Positions 45,290-57,737 of a stretch of 64,000 nucleotides of DNA are shown here, one piece after another. The position numbers and the translations under genes are program-made. Source of the stretch: Cepaea nemoralis (lineage: Eukaryota > Mollusca > Gastropoda > Stylommatophora > Helicidae); assembly GCA_014155875.1 (NCBI GenBank), contig JACEFZ010011099.1:62001-126000 (forward strand), given 5' to 3'. The notes below the pieces were generated by a model that saw only the letters and a list, made by a program, of their open reading frames with translations, had not been told where the DNA came from and ran no database searches. How positions within the stretch are numbered: position 1 is the stretch's first letter; the number at the start of each line of letters is the position of its first letter.

Positions 45290-47930
45290 TCAAGAATGAT
45301 GATGACTATTCATTTCATCCAGTGGGGTTGAAAGTATGGAGCCATGAGTTCTAAGATGGCTGATAAGGCCTATTTAGGCTCGAAATGTTCTTTGACAATG
45401 TGGTCAAAGAATGCCTGACGTTTCTGGAGGAGGGTTTCCTACAGTGGTTTTTCTGTCCTGCCTTTTCTTCACAGCTCTTGCAGTCCTGGTTGAATCACAC
45501 GTGACTGCACCCTTGTGTAATGATGTACGCCACGAATTTCGGTATCTAGCTGCAGTCTCACAGGTGTCATGATGAATTCCAAAAGCATTCAGTGAGATTT
45601 TCAGTGTCTTTAAAGCGTTTCCTCTGACTGCCCTGGGAGCATTTACCGCAACGCAACTCGCCGTAAAAAAATTTGTTTAGGGAGCCTGTGATCTGGCATG
45701 CGAGTTAAGTGACCAGCCCAGCGAATCTGATTCTTCAGTAGAGTGTGGATGCTGGACATGGACGCTCTTTCTAGGACTTCAGTGTCTGGGAGCTTGTCTT
45801 GCCATTTAATCGTCAGTAGCTTCCTAAGACAGACTGTGTGGAAGTGGTTTAATTTCCTAGCGTGTCGCTGATAAACAATCCAGGTTTCACAAGCATATAG
45901 CAGTGTGGATAATACAACAATTGCGTTGTAGACTTTTAGCTTTGTTTGCAGGCTTATTGCATTTCTGTCCCATACATTCTTGTACAGTCTGCCAAAGGCC
46001 GTGCTGGCCTTAGAGATTCTTGCATTCACTTCGTCATCAACTGTGGTAGCTTGTGACACAGTGCTGCCAAGACAGGTGAATTTGTCCACAGCACTTAGTC
46101 TATGACCATTCACATTGATATTCGGCAGTGTGATTATTCCCTGGAGCTGGCTGGTACATAACTGCAGTCTTCTCCAAGTTGATATTGAGCCCAATGTTGG
46201 CACAGGCATGTGAGAAAGCTGAAACATTGTGTTGCATGTCTGCCTCTGAGTTGGCATATAGAGCGCAGTCATCAGCAAACAGGAGCTCTCTGACGGTGTC
46301 GCTGTTAAGTTTTGTTTTATCTTTCAGCCTTCTGAGATTGAATAACTTTCCATCCATACGGTGGTTGATGTCTATTCCAATGTCGTTGTTCTCGAAGGCA
46401 TTCCTCAACATGGCTGAAAACATGAGGCTGAACAGTGTTGGTGCCAGGACACATCCTTGCTTCACCCCACTTGTGACAGAAAAGGGCTCAGACAGTTCAC
46501 CATTTTCCTGTACTCTTGCCTGTATACCATCATGAAATAGCTGCTCTATTTGGACAATCTTTCGTGGACAGCAGTATTTTGCCATAATTTTCCACAGTCC
46601 TTCTCTGCTGACTTTATCAAAAAGCTTGGTAAGGTCAATGAAAGTGGAGAACATTTCGCAGTTCTGTTCCTGACATAGCTGCCTTGCAGCGAAAATCATG
46701 TCAACAGTTCCACGTTCTTTTCTGAAGCCACATTGACTATCAGGAAGAAGACCTTGATCGAGATGCGTCATGAGGCGATTGAGAAGAATTCTGACGAGTA
46801 TCTTCCCTGCAATTGAAAGCAAGGAGATGCCTCGGTGGTTGTCACAGGATTGGCGGTGTCCTTTACGTTTGAAAAGGTGGACTATTGATGCATTCTTGAA
46901 ATCTTGTGGCATGGTCTCCTTCACCCATATGTTTGAAAAGACTTGGTGAAGATTTTCATATCATGTCAATCAGCAATGCCTTGAATTTCATCAGCTTTGC
47001 TGCTCAACCAGGAGTCCCGCATGTGCCGAAGTTTCTGTTGCACTACACTCTGAATGTTCTTGAAGGCATCTTTTTTTTTATGTTGACTTTGGGTAATTCA
47101 AATGTTCCTAGAGGAGATGTTTCTCGGCCAGCAATTGGTTGATGTCTTCAGAATTTTCATCAAACCAGCCTTTATGCTTTCGGGGGGCTGGACCCAGGAT
47201 TTCCATAGCAGTGTTGTAAATTATGTTCTTTAGGGCTCTCCACTCTGTTTCTATATCCTGCTTAGCAGCAGCATTGGGCTTGAGGCGGTCTTTCAGCATA
47301 TTTTCAAATGACAGCTGCATATTTTAAATTTTTTTTTTTTTTTGGCTGTTTAGGTGGGTGATATTTAGTTTTAGTTTTTTTTTTTTTTTTTTTGGGGGGG
47401 GGGGGGGGGGGGGCATCTTTACGCCTTGAGGACGCCGTGGTGGTTTGATGTGTATGTTTATTTTCGAGATACTGAGCCGATGGTTTGTCCAACATTCGGC
47501 ACCACACATGGATTTTGTCAGCCGAACGTCTTGTCTGCCACTCCTCCTGACTGTAACATAGTCAATGGGGTGCCAGTGTTTCGAGCGAGGGTGCATCCAT
47601 GATGTCCTATTTCTCATGGGAAGACGGAAAATTGTGTTGGTAATCAGGAGATCGTGTTCGGCACATGTCTGACGGAGGAGGAGTCCATTGTTTTTACAAT
47701 TTCCGACTCCGTGCTTTCCAATAATGCCACTCCAAGAGGGGGTGTCCGTGCCTACTCTGGCATTGAAATCCCCCAAGGAGTATAAGTTTGTCTCCTTTGG
47801 GAACAGATGTTTATACATTGTGCAGGTGGTTCCAAATGTTGCTGTATTAGCCGGGGCGCAGTGTTGGGGTGAGCGCCCAACATTGCTTAAATACCCCAAT
47901 GGCTCGTGAATACATAACCTCTGCAGCAAA
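45290..47930 (-). pseudogene. APE-type LINE ORF2 (endonuclease, RT, C-terminus), degraded
   Basis: The fullest copy of this family. The minus strand reads, in order: endonuclease end (47830-47450: [42 protein letters not shown]), a (G)n(T)n-disrupted linker (47420-47320), linker (ETEWRALKNIIYNTAMEILG) with a deletion near 46930, and RT 46924-46100 (NHRGISLLSIAGKIL, FRKERGTVD, FIDLTKLFDKVS, GVKQGCVLAPTLFSLMF, LLFADDCALYA with FADD at 46268-46279). The C-terminal region follows (YACETWIVY, IRWAGHLTRMPDHRLPKQIF), then the RFKDTLKISL block and a remnant of the terminal finger, and the 3' end CATCATTCTTG. Frame changes inactivate it. The 5' end is missing. Confidence 0.9.
47393..47414 (+). repeat. 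(T)n(G)n homopolymer run in LINE linker
   Basis: About 20 T then about 20 G on the plus strand. Translated on minus it gives runs of Pro and Lys. It is probably microsatellite growth or an assembly-prone site. Confidence 0.85.
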
Positions 47931-47999
47931 AGTCCAACTCCTGGCCTTCACGTGGCGGAACTGTTTTAACTAAAAGGAGAAGGGGCGAAGGCGAGTTTC

Positions 48000-48768
48000 T
48001 GTCGCCGAAAAATAACCAGTATGCTCTAGATGTGTATGCACGTACATCTACATTCCAGTGAGATCACAGTCTGATATAGCAAAGAAAGGTGCTGAAGACG
48101 GAGGCAACCAGCCAGGAGGCGCACCACAGAATTCAGAATGCCACGCTGTCAGCAACTTGCTTGCGACAGGTCTTTTCAGGACTCCTCTACTTTTGCACCG
48201 CACGAAATAACAACTCGTGTCATTTGCAAAAGGAATGCAATTTATTTAGAGCTCGTAATTTATAAGCTCTGCGAGCGGCATACATCGTTGATATTAAATA
48301 ACATGGTACGTTACAAGGATGTAATGACGTGGTGAGAATGATAATAGTAATCGCTAACTGTATCTAAAGTCTAATCTTAACTATTGTCCAGAAATCTATA
48401 GCCCTGGTAAAGAACACGTCTATCTCTAATCGTCTCCAGTCTGGTCTGTCCTCACGCTACACATTGCGTGGTCAAGCACGGACGCTGTGTCCTCCGTGCA
48501 TTAGCATGACTTGCGTGCATAGCGTGCCCCAGCACGCTGGCTTGTTAACTCGAGTAACCGAGTACCCCACGGTTACTCGTAAGGCCAAGCTTCCCAATGG
48601 CTTGGGGAAGCCCTCGCTCAACTGTCCTGACTGCTCCCTTGGTAGACACCAATGTGTCCCCTAGTGAAGCTATTTATAGCGCTGGTGTCTCTCCTGTCTG
48701 GTGTCTCCCTACTAGACTCTGTCTTAACTCTGATTAACTCTCTTACCTACTTATTGGAGGTTTTGACA
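48000..48768 (-). repeat. 3' LTR of minus-strand Ty3/Gypsy element (769 bp)
   Basis: The plus strand starts TGTCGCCG and ends TTTTGACA, so minus reads TGTCAAAA…CGGCGACA with TG/CA ends. On minus it is preceded by a purine tract (AGAAGGGAGGGGAGCC, complement of 48769-48784). A minus-strand TATA box TATAAATA lies at 48671-48678. The partner LTR would be beyond the nested insertion, outside the window, so the ends are inferred from structure only. Confidence 0.6.
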
Positions 48769-50337
48769 GGCTCCCCTCCCTTCTGTGAAGTGTTACACCC
48801 CTTTAACTCATGTATGTAACACTTATGGCCACAAAGAAAAATTGGATGTCCAATTTTGTCAAAGATCCAATAAGTTATAAATCTCTCGTTTGGGGATAGA
48901 ACAACTCTCTTCTTCCCTTACTCACACTGTTCTATTTATTCACTCGGCTAATTGAGTAGCCCTCGTATCCGTATAGTTGGTTATAGACATCTTTGGGAAT
49001 TGTTTTGACCCGGATCCGTTGTCTTCTGACGTATGTCCTGGCTTCCGTCGTTTGACCCTCTGTCTTTTGACTTTCACCCGTTGACTTATGTCTCGACCTG
49101 TCCTCAAATTGCCCAAAATGACAACCCAAATACAAGTTGACTCTGTTATGAGTACAACACATGAGCATAGAATGTTCATGTTCCCGTTAATATCACTCCA
49201 ACTCATATACACACAGTTCTACTCTTCACCTTCTCGCTTCCGCTCGTGAAAAGATATTTTCAATGTTACATTAAGGTTTTTAAGAAGTTATTGTGTCCCC
49301 TGAATTCAAGTTGTTGTTCTTTGAAACAAATGGTGTGTGCAACTTTTATGTGTATGTTTTCCTGTTTATTTGCGTGTTTTCTAATAAACTACAGTGTACT
49401 TACTTAGCTAACATGTGTATGCGTTACTATATTAAGTGTGTGTATTCCTTCGAGCGCCGTAAATCGGTTTATTGTGGTTACAAATGTTTGTTAGTCTTAT
49501 TTATGACCACAACTTCGCTTCAAGATGCTCACAGGATATTCCCTATCTAATCTACTAAAGTATGGCAACAACACACATAAAAACTTGACAACACATTGGT
49601 CACACCGAATAACACAGACAAGTCATAACAAGACGCTTCCAGCGGTGAACAAAAATTTTCCGCTACCTTTCTCTCTCTCTCTCTTTCTTACAATGTTTAC
49701 TCATTTTTCCATTCTCTCCTCGCATTTATACCTCTTTCATCCACTTTCATACTCTCACTTTGATAAAACATTCATTCGTCTTTAAAATATGGTTCATAGC
49801 ATCAAATACATGAACATTTCATATTTAAGATAAATAGTTGGCTGAATTATAGCAGTATTCACGCCAAATGACTGTGCGGTTTGTTTGCACGTGTCATGTT
49901 TGTACAAAATATACACGGTTGTGAGGATGGTTTGTCACCGATCCTGTCGTACTAACTAACACGATTTGGTGTGCTGTTTTTAAATTATCCTAAGGGAAAT
50001 AATCTAACTAACTAATTACATTTAAGAGAATTGAGTTAACTACCTTAAAGTGTTATTGGTAAATGAAATGATATTAATTCCTAAATGGTTTGGGTTAGTT
50101 TAGAAATGATATTTCAGATAAATAAATTTATAGAAGATGATTATGATTATACGGTGATAAACTAATGTAATATCTAACAATTGTATTTCTATTATTGGAG
50201 TTTCGTTAAATGGGTTATTAATTAACTGATGGTGATTTCTAACTACCACATGACATAAATAAAGTTATATATGCATTTGAACATTTTGCAATTCAATTAT
50301 TCATAGAAAAATGAAGTTATGTGTACTGTTAATAAAA

Positions 50338-50432
<95 letters not shown>

Positions 50433-50786
50433 AGTTACATTTCTATATCTAATTACACTAACTGATGTCCTCCTTTCCGATGTGAAGATGGAGCAATGTT
50501 CTTTGTTAACTATTCTCTAACATAGTTCATTTCGCCAAAGTCTTATATGCTCTCCTTCAGGGATAGTGTATAAATATAGTTCCCTACTAACTTATGTAGG
50601 TTCACAGCTAACACTTCAACGTTAATATAGCTTATGTGTGTGTCAGTGCTGCAGACCTATTACTTATGCGTCTGTTCATTTCACTCTTAATGGCACTGTT
50701 ACTTTTACACAGTTTACATGTTTGGCGATGATAACGCACTTACAGTGTAACTTATTCACCACATACGGCACTGATTTACTTAACAT
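48769..50786 (-). other. Interior of minus-strand Gypsy element downstream of RNase H
   Basis: About 2 kb between the RNase H stop and the putative 3' LTR. No integrase motif (HHCC or DD35E) is visible. A 78-90 codon minus frame at 48932-49212 (…SEDNGSGSKQFPK in one frame, TIPKDVYNQLYGYEG in another) has no recognisable domain. Otherwise AT-rich. Confidence 0.45.
50341..50429 (+). repeat. (TA)n microsatellite
   Basis: About 44 uninterrupted TA dinucleotides. Confidence 0.97.
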
Positions 50787-52144
50787 TTACAGTGTCACTG
50801 TTTCTGGTGATCTCTGGTCGATCTCTTCCTGAATATCAGGTATTTCAATGGCTGATGGTCGACTCAAAATGTCCGCCACAGAATTCAATCTCCCCTTTAA
50901 ATGCTGGATGGTAAATGCATAGTTCTGGAGAATCAAAGCCCATCTGTAGACTCTGTTGTTCTGGGGAATCCCAGACTGCATCACAGACAAAAGGAGAATT
51001 GTCGGTTTCGATCACAAACTGTGCTCCTGCCAAAAATCTATGAAATTTCTTAACACAATCGATAAAGCTGAGGCCCTCCAATTCTGACGCTGAGTATTTG
51101 GATTCAGCTGGGGTAATCTTGCGACTCACGTACATTAGTGGGTGGAACTTCCCTTCGTAGAACTGTCCTAGTACGCCCGATATGGAGATAGCACTCACAT
51201 CTGTACGCAAAAAATAGGTAAGGTTTTCATTAGGCAACCTCAGGATAGGTGGAACGCTAAATAGGTATTTCAATTTTGATAACGCGCTAATTAATCCTGC
51301 ATCTTGTACAGATAATTTAGCCGAAGCTTTTAAGATGTTAGAAAAAACACTGGTGATTTCCGCCAGATTTGGGATAAATTTACTATAGTAATTTACAAGA
51401 CCCAATAAACTTCGGACCTGTTTCTTGGTCATTGGCATCGTCAAGTTTAGAATCTTGATCACGATTCTTTCATCTGTTCTTAATTGGCCCCTGCAGATGG
51501 TATGACCTAGGAAGTCAATCTGTTCCATGCCCAACTCTACTTTAGTAGGCTTGACTGTAAGCCCAAATACTCGCAACCTGTCGAAGACTTGTCGTAGTTT
51601 CTGTAGGTGTGTTGTCCAGTCTTCTGTATGAATACATATGTCATCTATGTATGTAGAAACATTGGTCATCCCATGGAGAAGATCCCTAGTTAGACGGACG
51701 AAAGTTGCTGGAGCGTTACGAAGGTCGAAAGGAAGAAAGCGCCACTCATATAGACCTAAAGGAGTGGAGAAAGCTGTTAAAGGAATCGAATTTAATTGTA
51801 CCGGGACTTGCCAGTAACCTTTCGTGAGATCAAGCTTGCTAAATATGCGAGATGAAGACATATCCAGGATCAAATCCTCGCATGCTGGAATTGGTTCAGC
51901 GTCAATTTTGGTTATTTTGTTTAAATGCCGATAATCGACGCAGAGTCGAATAGTTGAGTCCTTTTTGGCGACAAGGACGATAGGGAAAGAATACTCTGAC
52001 TGAGATTTCTGAATAATTCCACTCGACTCAAGAGATAGTAGTTCTTTGTCGAGATTCGACCTATAGTTTAGAGGGATGGAATAAGGTCGACACTTTATTG
52101 GAGTGTTGTCAGTCAGAATAATAGTATGTTCTATTCTGTCTGTC
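50787..52144 (-). pseudogene. Ty3/Gypsy reverse transcriptase and RNase H (minus)
   Basis: Minus strand from 52140: YSFPIVLVAKKD and RLCVDYRHLNKITKIDAEPI, then (51873 on) FSKLDLTKGYWQVPV, the catalytic box YIDD at 51640-51651 and VKPTKVELGMEQIDFLGHTI. RNase H follows (LRTDVSAISISGVLGQF, YVSRKITPAESKYSASELE, VIETDNSPF) and the end HLKGRLNSVADILSRPS. A frame change near 50985 separates the last ~65 codons, which stop at 50787. No integrase follows. The 5' side is cut by the LTR of the Gmr1-like element at 52145. Confidence 0.9.
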
Positions 52145-53422
52145 TGTGGCGAAAGCCTGGCTGCACCCTCTCCTCTTGCTTATTATTCAGTGTATGATGG
52201 GGAATTATTAAAAATGTTATATAAATGTTACGATCACATTGTATTTACGGTTTATGGAGTAATTTAGTTTGGCTGACTTATCCTGGCCAACTTCAAACCA
52301 ACTGACAACTGGCCCGGAAAAGACCACTTGCGTATCCTAGTTCCATATCCTGTCTCACTCTTCTGCTAGCCATTGCAGACAGTGGTCGGGGCCCATTTGT
52401 GGTGTTCAAAAAGCAACGTTTTTTAAATAGTAAATTACTTAAACAAGTAATAAGTCAATATTAGATTACTGAAATAAGAAAGAGAAAATTTTATATTGAA
52501 CAAGGGCCCCGATCCGTAGTGAGAATCTGATTCTGGAACTAGGTAAGATCAAACGATTATTATTCCTATATATAATTTTTATGTTCATAACAGTTTTGCA
52601 ATGAATGTGAGTTTACGACATGATGGCCAGCCAATTCCACAAACGGCATGGTTGCCCATAGAATATATATTAGTAAATAGAATATTCAATTTACAACCGA
52701 GTTCAGTGGTACAAACTCGTTCTTAATAGAACGAACCACATGACGTTCTACAATATTTGTATAAATCCGGTGTCTAAATCTTTGATAAATTCGGAGAATA
52801 TGATCGCTGGCAGACAAAGGAAACACTGCAACGTGGTACAAAACCACGCTAGTTTTAAGGTATACTCGGGTTGAGATACTTTGTTAATAGATTACAAGAA
52901 GGTTATTATTACTGTACTGCTAAGACTAGAAGATATAGTACTGAATGGAATGGTTTAAATCAAATAGTAGGTATTTCATCAAAATGGCCTCGCTATATCT
53001 AAAACCAGTCCCACGCCATGGCATGACCTAGTTATCATGCCCACGCAGCTTGGGCGCCCATACTGTTCTTTTTTAGATTAGCTCAGTTCTTAAGTATGGA
53101 TAGGATCACTTCTCTAGTTAATACCTTCTCAAGAGGAAGACTCTTCTTTATATATAGATGGATACGTGGATGACTATCACCAACCTAGGCAGTATTCATT
53201 GGAGACTATTCTCAGGCCTCTCGGAATGAATATCAGTGGAGAGCATATTCAGACACCTTAGTATCTGGAACAATTTCTTACTTTACAGTACACCCTTGTG
53301 TCTCTTGCACACTTAGGAGCATCAGTTGTGATTGTTAGGTTTGTGATCCATGTCTTTTCCTATCACATCATCAGTACTTGTCTTGAATATTTCTTTTCGC
53401 TGAAGGGAATTGGATCCATTCA

Positions 53423-53427
<5 letters not shown>

Positions 53428-53518
<91 letters not shown>
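53428..53518 (+). repeat. (TA)n inside LTR
   Basis: About 45 TA repeats. The same site in the next LTR (60651-60750) is a few repeats longer, so length has changed since the LTRs were copied. Confidence 0.95.
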
Positions 53519-53521
<3 letters not shown>

Positions 53522-53661
53522 CAAGATCAGACTGTACTCTCCTCATGAATAGAGATAGGCACTGTCACGTACGAGTGTAAATCAATCCTTTCCTTTCTAC
53601 CTTGTCGGTATGTCCAGTCAGAATAACAGTTAGGAATATGTCCTAATAATTACAGCTGCCT

Positions 53662-53856
53662 TTGCCTTATGAGAAGACTATAGCTATAGCAGAATGGTTG
53701 AATAAAGATGGAAGAGTGATTCCAGACCATAGCTTACCAGATGTCCTGTTTGACTTTATTTGCAGAGTTGTTGTGGTGCACCCTCGAGCGGCACCCTCAT
53801 TATCAACCAGCCTCAGCGAGTTCACCCAGAACTATTTGTTGCCTGAGTCAAAGTAG
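53662..53856 (+). other. 64-codon protein-like frame in the LTR
   Basis: Encodes EKTIAIAEWLNKDGRVIPDH, then SLPDVLFDF and hydrophobic VVVVHP. The copy in the next LTR (60895-61089) differs by one residue (K to R). The composition looks like a domain fragment rather than random, and TTATTTGCAG inside resembles a 3' splice site. It may be a captured host exon piece or chance. Function unknown. Confidence 0.3.
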
Positions 53857-54539
53857 TACAGTTCCCTTTGCTGTCATCATCAAGTGAGAACTGATGGACT
53901 GGAGAGGAAAGCTGCAGACAACTATCGTGGGAGCTATGGATATGAGCTGAGTTACAAACCATCAATCTGGCTTCAACCCACCACCGAATGCTTTGCTGTG
54001 CTTCTATGATTTAAGAGCACATGAAACCGCTTTGTTTGCTGTATCAGCCAGAAACTAACATTAATCCATTTTACTTTTATCTCCCAAGTGGAGACATTTT
54101 TTTACTTTCTTATTCATAATTAAACTGTGCGGTCTGATTTATAGACCATCACACAAAACTTTACCTACTGCCTTTTTCACCTCATAATAATTAATAGTAG
54201 TGTAGTGTGTAAGGATAGAAGTTGAGTGAACTAGTTGTGTCTCTCCTGTATGTTATACTTGAGGGCACTGGGGGCTTTTCTTCATCACAGGGTAGCGTGT
54301 CACAGCTAACTAAGTCAGCTATCATCTATCGGTGTATAGTGTCCAACTTTACTTGCATTTCCCTGTGCCACTGATAGGAAGGTAGACTCATCTGGGACCA
54401 GGATTCATACTATCTAGACCCAATACGAGCCTTTTTGTCTTCTTCTCCTACAGTGGACTGACCTAACCAAGGGTCAGCTTTTATATCTACATCCTTATCC
54501 GTAGGGTTTTCTTATACGGCTGTAGATCACGTGACAGAT

Positions 54540-54557
54540 TGGGGGCTCGTCCGGGAT
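54540..54557 (+). other. Primer-binding site, tRNA-Pro type
   Basis: TGGGGGCTCGTCCGGGAT lies three bases after the LTR end. It is the same primer site known for tRNA-Pro-primed retroelements. The second unit has one G fewer (61776-61792). Confidence 0.9.
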
Positions 54558-54953
54558 TTAATTTTAACCCAATCCTACAGATTGAGCTGCTCCTCTGCGA
54601 GATAATTTGTTTTCAATAAGTTCACTGTCAACTTTATAAATTGCCTGTAACACTATAGGTCTACTAGATAATTGTGTAGGTTGGTAGGATTTCCTTTCCA
54701 CGTAATTCTCACACTAAGACTAGACGGTTCTAGTATTAGTTGCCTGCGAGTTAATATTTCAATTTTTATACGCGAATAAGAAAATATACAGCAAAAGCAA
54801 AGTGGGTTGGTGACAGATTGGTAAGTGTGTTTGTTTGTCCTAATTGATTGCTATACATACTATATTAGGGCATTTAATTAAGTTGATTGATAGATAGGGG
54901 GTGAGCATTGCTTAAAAGTTTTTTCAGGTATCTCATCTAGGTGCTCAATTATC

Positions 54954-56152
54954 ATGTCATTTGACAAGCAACCCACTACCCAGGAGTTGACGGAGAAAGG
55001 GACATTGATGGGATATGAGGGTGATGAGTTGAGGAAGTATATCAGAGAGGCTGAAAGAGAATGGAGGCAAGAACAAAGGGAAGAAAGAATCCGGATGGCG
55101 GAAATAGAATCAGAAAAACAGATGAAACAGGCTGAACTGGAGAAGGACAAGGAGTTAAAACTAGCCGAACAGACGAGACAGCAGGAGATAGAATTAAGAA
55201 GACTGGAATTACAACACCCAGATGCTTCAAGATTCAGTAGTGCGAGTTCTCCAGTCTATAGTATAGATACTCCTCCAGCACAGAATGGTTCTCTGGGATC
55301 CATGAGTTTTCCTCTGCTGCCATTTGATGAAAAGACTGAGCAGATGGACAACTGGATTGACAAATTTGTTTTGATGGCCGAAGCATATAGCCTGCCCAAG
55401 GACAAATGGAATTTAAAAATTTCACAAGGACTCCGCGGCGCAGCGTATGACATATTTTCTAAACTACCTCCTGGACAGGAACGGGACTTCGAACTCTCTG
55501 AAAAGTGCTCTACTCAAGAGGTATGAGTTGACTTCATCTGCCTACCGAATGAAGTTCCGAAACGCCAAGCGGTTACAGGGAGAATCGTATTCCCAGTTTG
55601 CCTCACGGCTACACACTTATTTCTCCAAGTGGGTTGGACTGAGTGAATATGAGGCAACCTACGCAGGGCTGGAGGAGATGATTTTGGCAGAGCAGATGAG
55701 GGAGACAATGCCCAAGCCGATGCAGACTTTTGTGGCAGAAAATGGCGGGACTCGGTTAGCGGAGATAACCTCTCTGGCGGAAAGATACCTAATGGCCCAT
55801 GGCGAAGCGAATACCACAAAAGCTGGGAGTAGTTCTCATGTTGAAAAACCACAACTCTCTAAGAATTCAAATAACTCCGGTAAGGACAGCAGAGGACAAT
55901 TTGGGAAAAATGTGGGTCCTCATCAACATCATGGGTTTCAACAATCAGCACAAAACCCACCCACAAACCATAGTGGATGGGGTAAACCATACTTGCAAAA
56001 ATTGCAAAAACCATGATCACCACACACGGTTCTGCAAGAATAAACCCCAAACCCACTATGCGGCGTGCCTAGCGTCGGGAACCGGAGACCACCCCAACAA
56101 GAACTCTGGGAGCAATGCTAGACCTCCTGTGGTTCGAGACTATTACTGGTAA
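54954..56152 (+). pseudogene. Gmr1-like gag (frameshifted)
   Basis: The start ATG at 54954 follows ATTATC. The N-terminus has KGTLMGYEGDELRKYIREAE and a Glu/Lys/Arg-rich coiled-coil-like stretch (about codons 35-85). A capsid-like helical region follows (MDNWIDKFVLMAE, LPKDKWNLKISQGLRGAAYD, LTSSAYRMKFR). Two extra bases near 55497 relative to unit 2 break the frame, and the second part runs 55447-56016. A classic knuckle, C-x2-C-x4-H-x4-C (CKNCKNHDHHTRFC, about 55994-56035), is read only in another frame (55799-56152). Gag would form particles and bind the RNA. Confidence 0.88.
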
Positions 56153-56163
56153 ATGGGAGTCAG

Positions 56164-56478
56164 GTGCGATGTCTATATGATACGGGACTCCAGTATGATT
56201 CAGTTATCGCAAAATACCTAGTCAAACCCGGCCAGTTAACAGAACAGACCGTTACAATAAAGGGTGCCACCATGAGCTCTGAGACAATAGAGGTGCAGAT
56301 TGCAAAGGTAGATGTGGAATCTAAATATGTCACTGGGACGATTTCTGCAGCAGTGATGGAGGATCCAGTGTACCCATTCATGTTAGGATGTCGGTATGTC
56401 TACTTGGGCGAACCAAAATCACCTATAATTGTTGCAGCAGTGCAGACCAGAAGTCAGGCAGCAGTGTCTTCGTCTTAA
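56164..56478 (+). pseudogene. Gmr1-like aspartic protease
   Basis: The frame starts RCLYDTGLQYDSVIAKYL. DTG (56179-56187) is the catalytic triad of a retropepsin-type protease, and the flap and C-terminal part follows (MEDPVYPFMLGCRYVYLG). In unit 2 it is continuous with gag; here one-base changes near 56130-56155 separate it. The frame ends at 56478. Confidence 0.85.
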
Positions 56479-57735
56479 TAATCCACTACCTCGAGAAATT
56501 CGGGCTGCCCAGGCAGAAGACCCAACACTGAAACCCTTGCTTTGGTAAACTACCTAAAGCACGGAATCCACCTAAAGGGGGCGATTTTTATATGAAAGAG
56601 AAGCTTTTGTACCGGCGGGCGGGAACCAAGGATCACGACCACTGGGCAACTTGTTGTTCCATATAAATTCCGGAATCAGATATTACATATGGGTCACACC
56701 ATATCTTTCAGTGGACATATGGGAGTGGGTGCCACTACTCAGCGTATTACATACCACTATTTTTGGCCAGGAATGTCCGCCGATATTCAACGGTATGTCA
56801 AGTCCTGTCCAGAATGCCAATGGGTCTCACCTAACCATTGGACCACCCCAGTAACTTTGGGCGAAATGCCAATTTTGAGTATTCCGTTTGAGCGTGTTGC
56901 CGTGGACATTGTTGGTCCTCTGCCACGCTCCAAGAGGAAGAATGCATTTATTCTAACTCTAGTTGATACATGCACTATGTGGTCAGAAGCCATAGCTCTA
57001 CCTGGAATAGATTCCAAACGAGTAGCGGATGCCCTAGTGACTATCTTCACCAGATTAGGTTTTCCTAATCAGATTTTGACAGACAATGGTTCGCAGTTCC
57101 GGGGGAAGTTAATGGAGGAAGTCTTCCATACCTTTCGGACTCGCCATATCCATACAAGTCCCTACCACCCTCAAGCTAATGGGACGGTGGAACGCTTCAA
57201 TGGGAACCCTCATGTCGATCCTACGTAAGCTAGCACAGGGGAAGCCAGAATGTTGGGGTGAGTACCTGCCCGCGGCATTATTTGCATACAGGGAAGTACC
57301 ACATGCCTCGACAGGACTTCCACCTGCTACACTATTATTTGGTCGACCCATAAAAGGACCGCTGGAGGCCTTAATGAGGACTTGGACTGAGGAGGGAGCT
57401 GATGAAACTGTCATCACTGCTTCCCAGTATGTTGAGGAGTTGAAGCAAAAACTGGAGACAGGCTGGAAATTGGCAAATTCCAACCTGCCGTCGTGCCAGA
57501 AAGAAACATGCCTCATCCTATAGTAAGAAAGCCAAGGACCGTTCTCTGGAGGTAGGAGACAAGGTCTTATTACTTTTACCCCAAGGGAGTAATAAGCTGG
57601 AAATTGGATGGCAGGGACCTTTTCCCATCATAGAAAAAGTATCCCATACAAACTACAAGATTGCTATTCGAGGAAAACAGAAAGTATTCCACATCAACTT
57701 ACTTAGAAAGTATGCTGAGAGGGTAGCAGATCCAC
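56479..57735 (+). pseudogene. Gmr1-like integrase (HHCC, DD35E)
   Basis: An HHCC zinc region (HTISFSGHMGV…CPECQ) is followed by the core DDE domain: DIVGPLP (Asp at 56905-56907), TDNGSQF (Asp 57082-57084) and NGTVERFN (Glu 57190-57192). There are exactly 35 residues between the second Asp and the Glu. The frame shifts at about 57200 into the 57179-57523 frame (YLPAALFAYREVPHASTG), then again to the C-terminal region (VGDKVLLLLPQG, GPFPIIEKV, HINLLRKYAE). It would catalyse cDNA integration. It lies upstream of RT, unlike the usual Gypsy order. One-base insertions also break the segment before 56651. Confidence 0.93.
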
Positions 57736-57737
57736 CG

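Larger units (their letters stand above)
52145..54536 (+). repeat. Gmr1-like 5' LTR (2392 bp)
   Basis: Starts TGTGGCGAAAGC and ends CACGTGACA. It is near-identical to 59370-61772. It contains a (TA)n run at about 53428-53518 and a conserved 64-codon frame at 53662-53856. Confidence 0.93.

Noticed and set aside
46100..46924. Active reverse transcriptase gene
   Set aside because: The RT frame is long and keeps FADD, but the upstream linker has a deletion and homopolymer runs, the C-terminus is in another frame and the 5' part is missing.
48769..50786. Envelope gene downstream of the minus-strand Gypsy pol
   Set aside because: No long frame, signal peptide, cleavage site or membrane anchor pattern could be seen.
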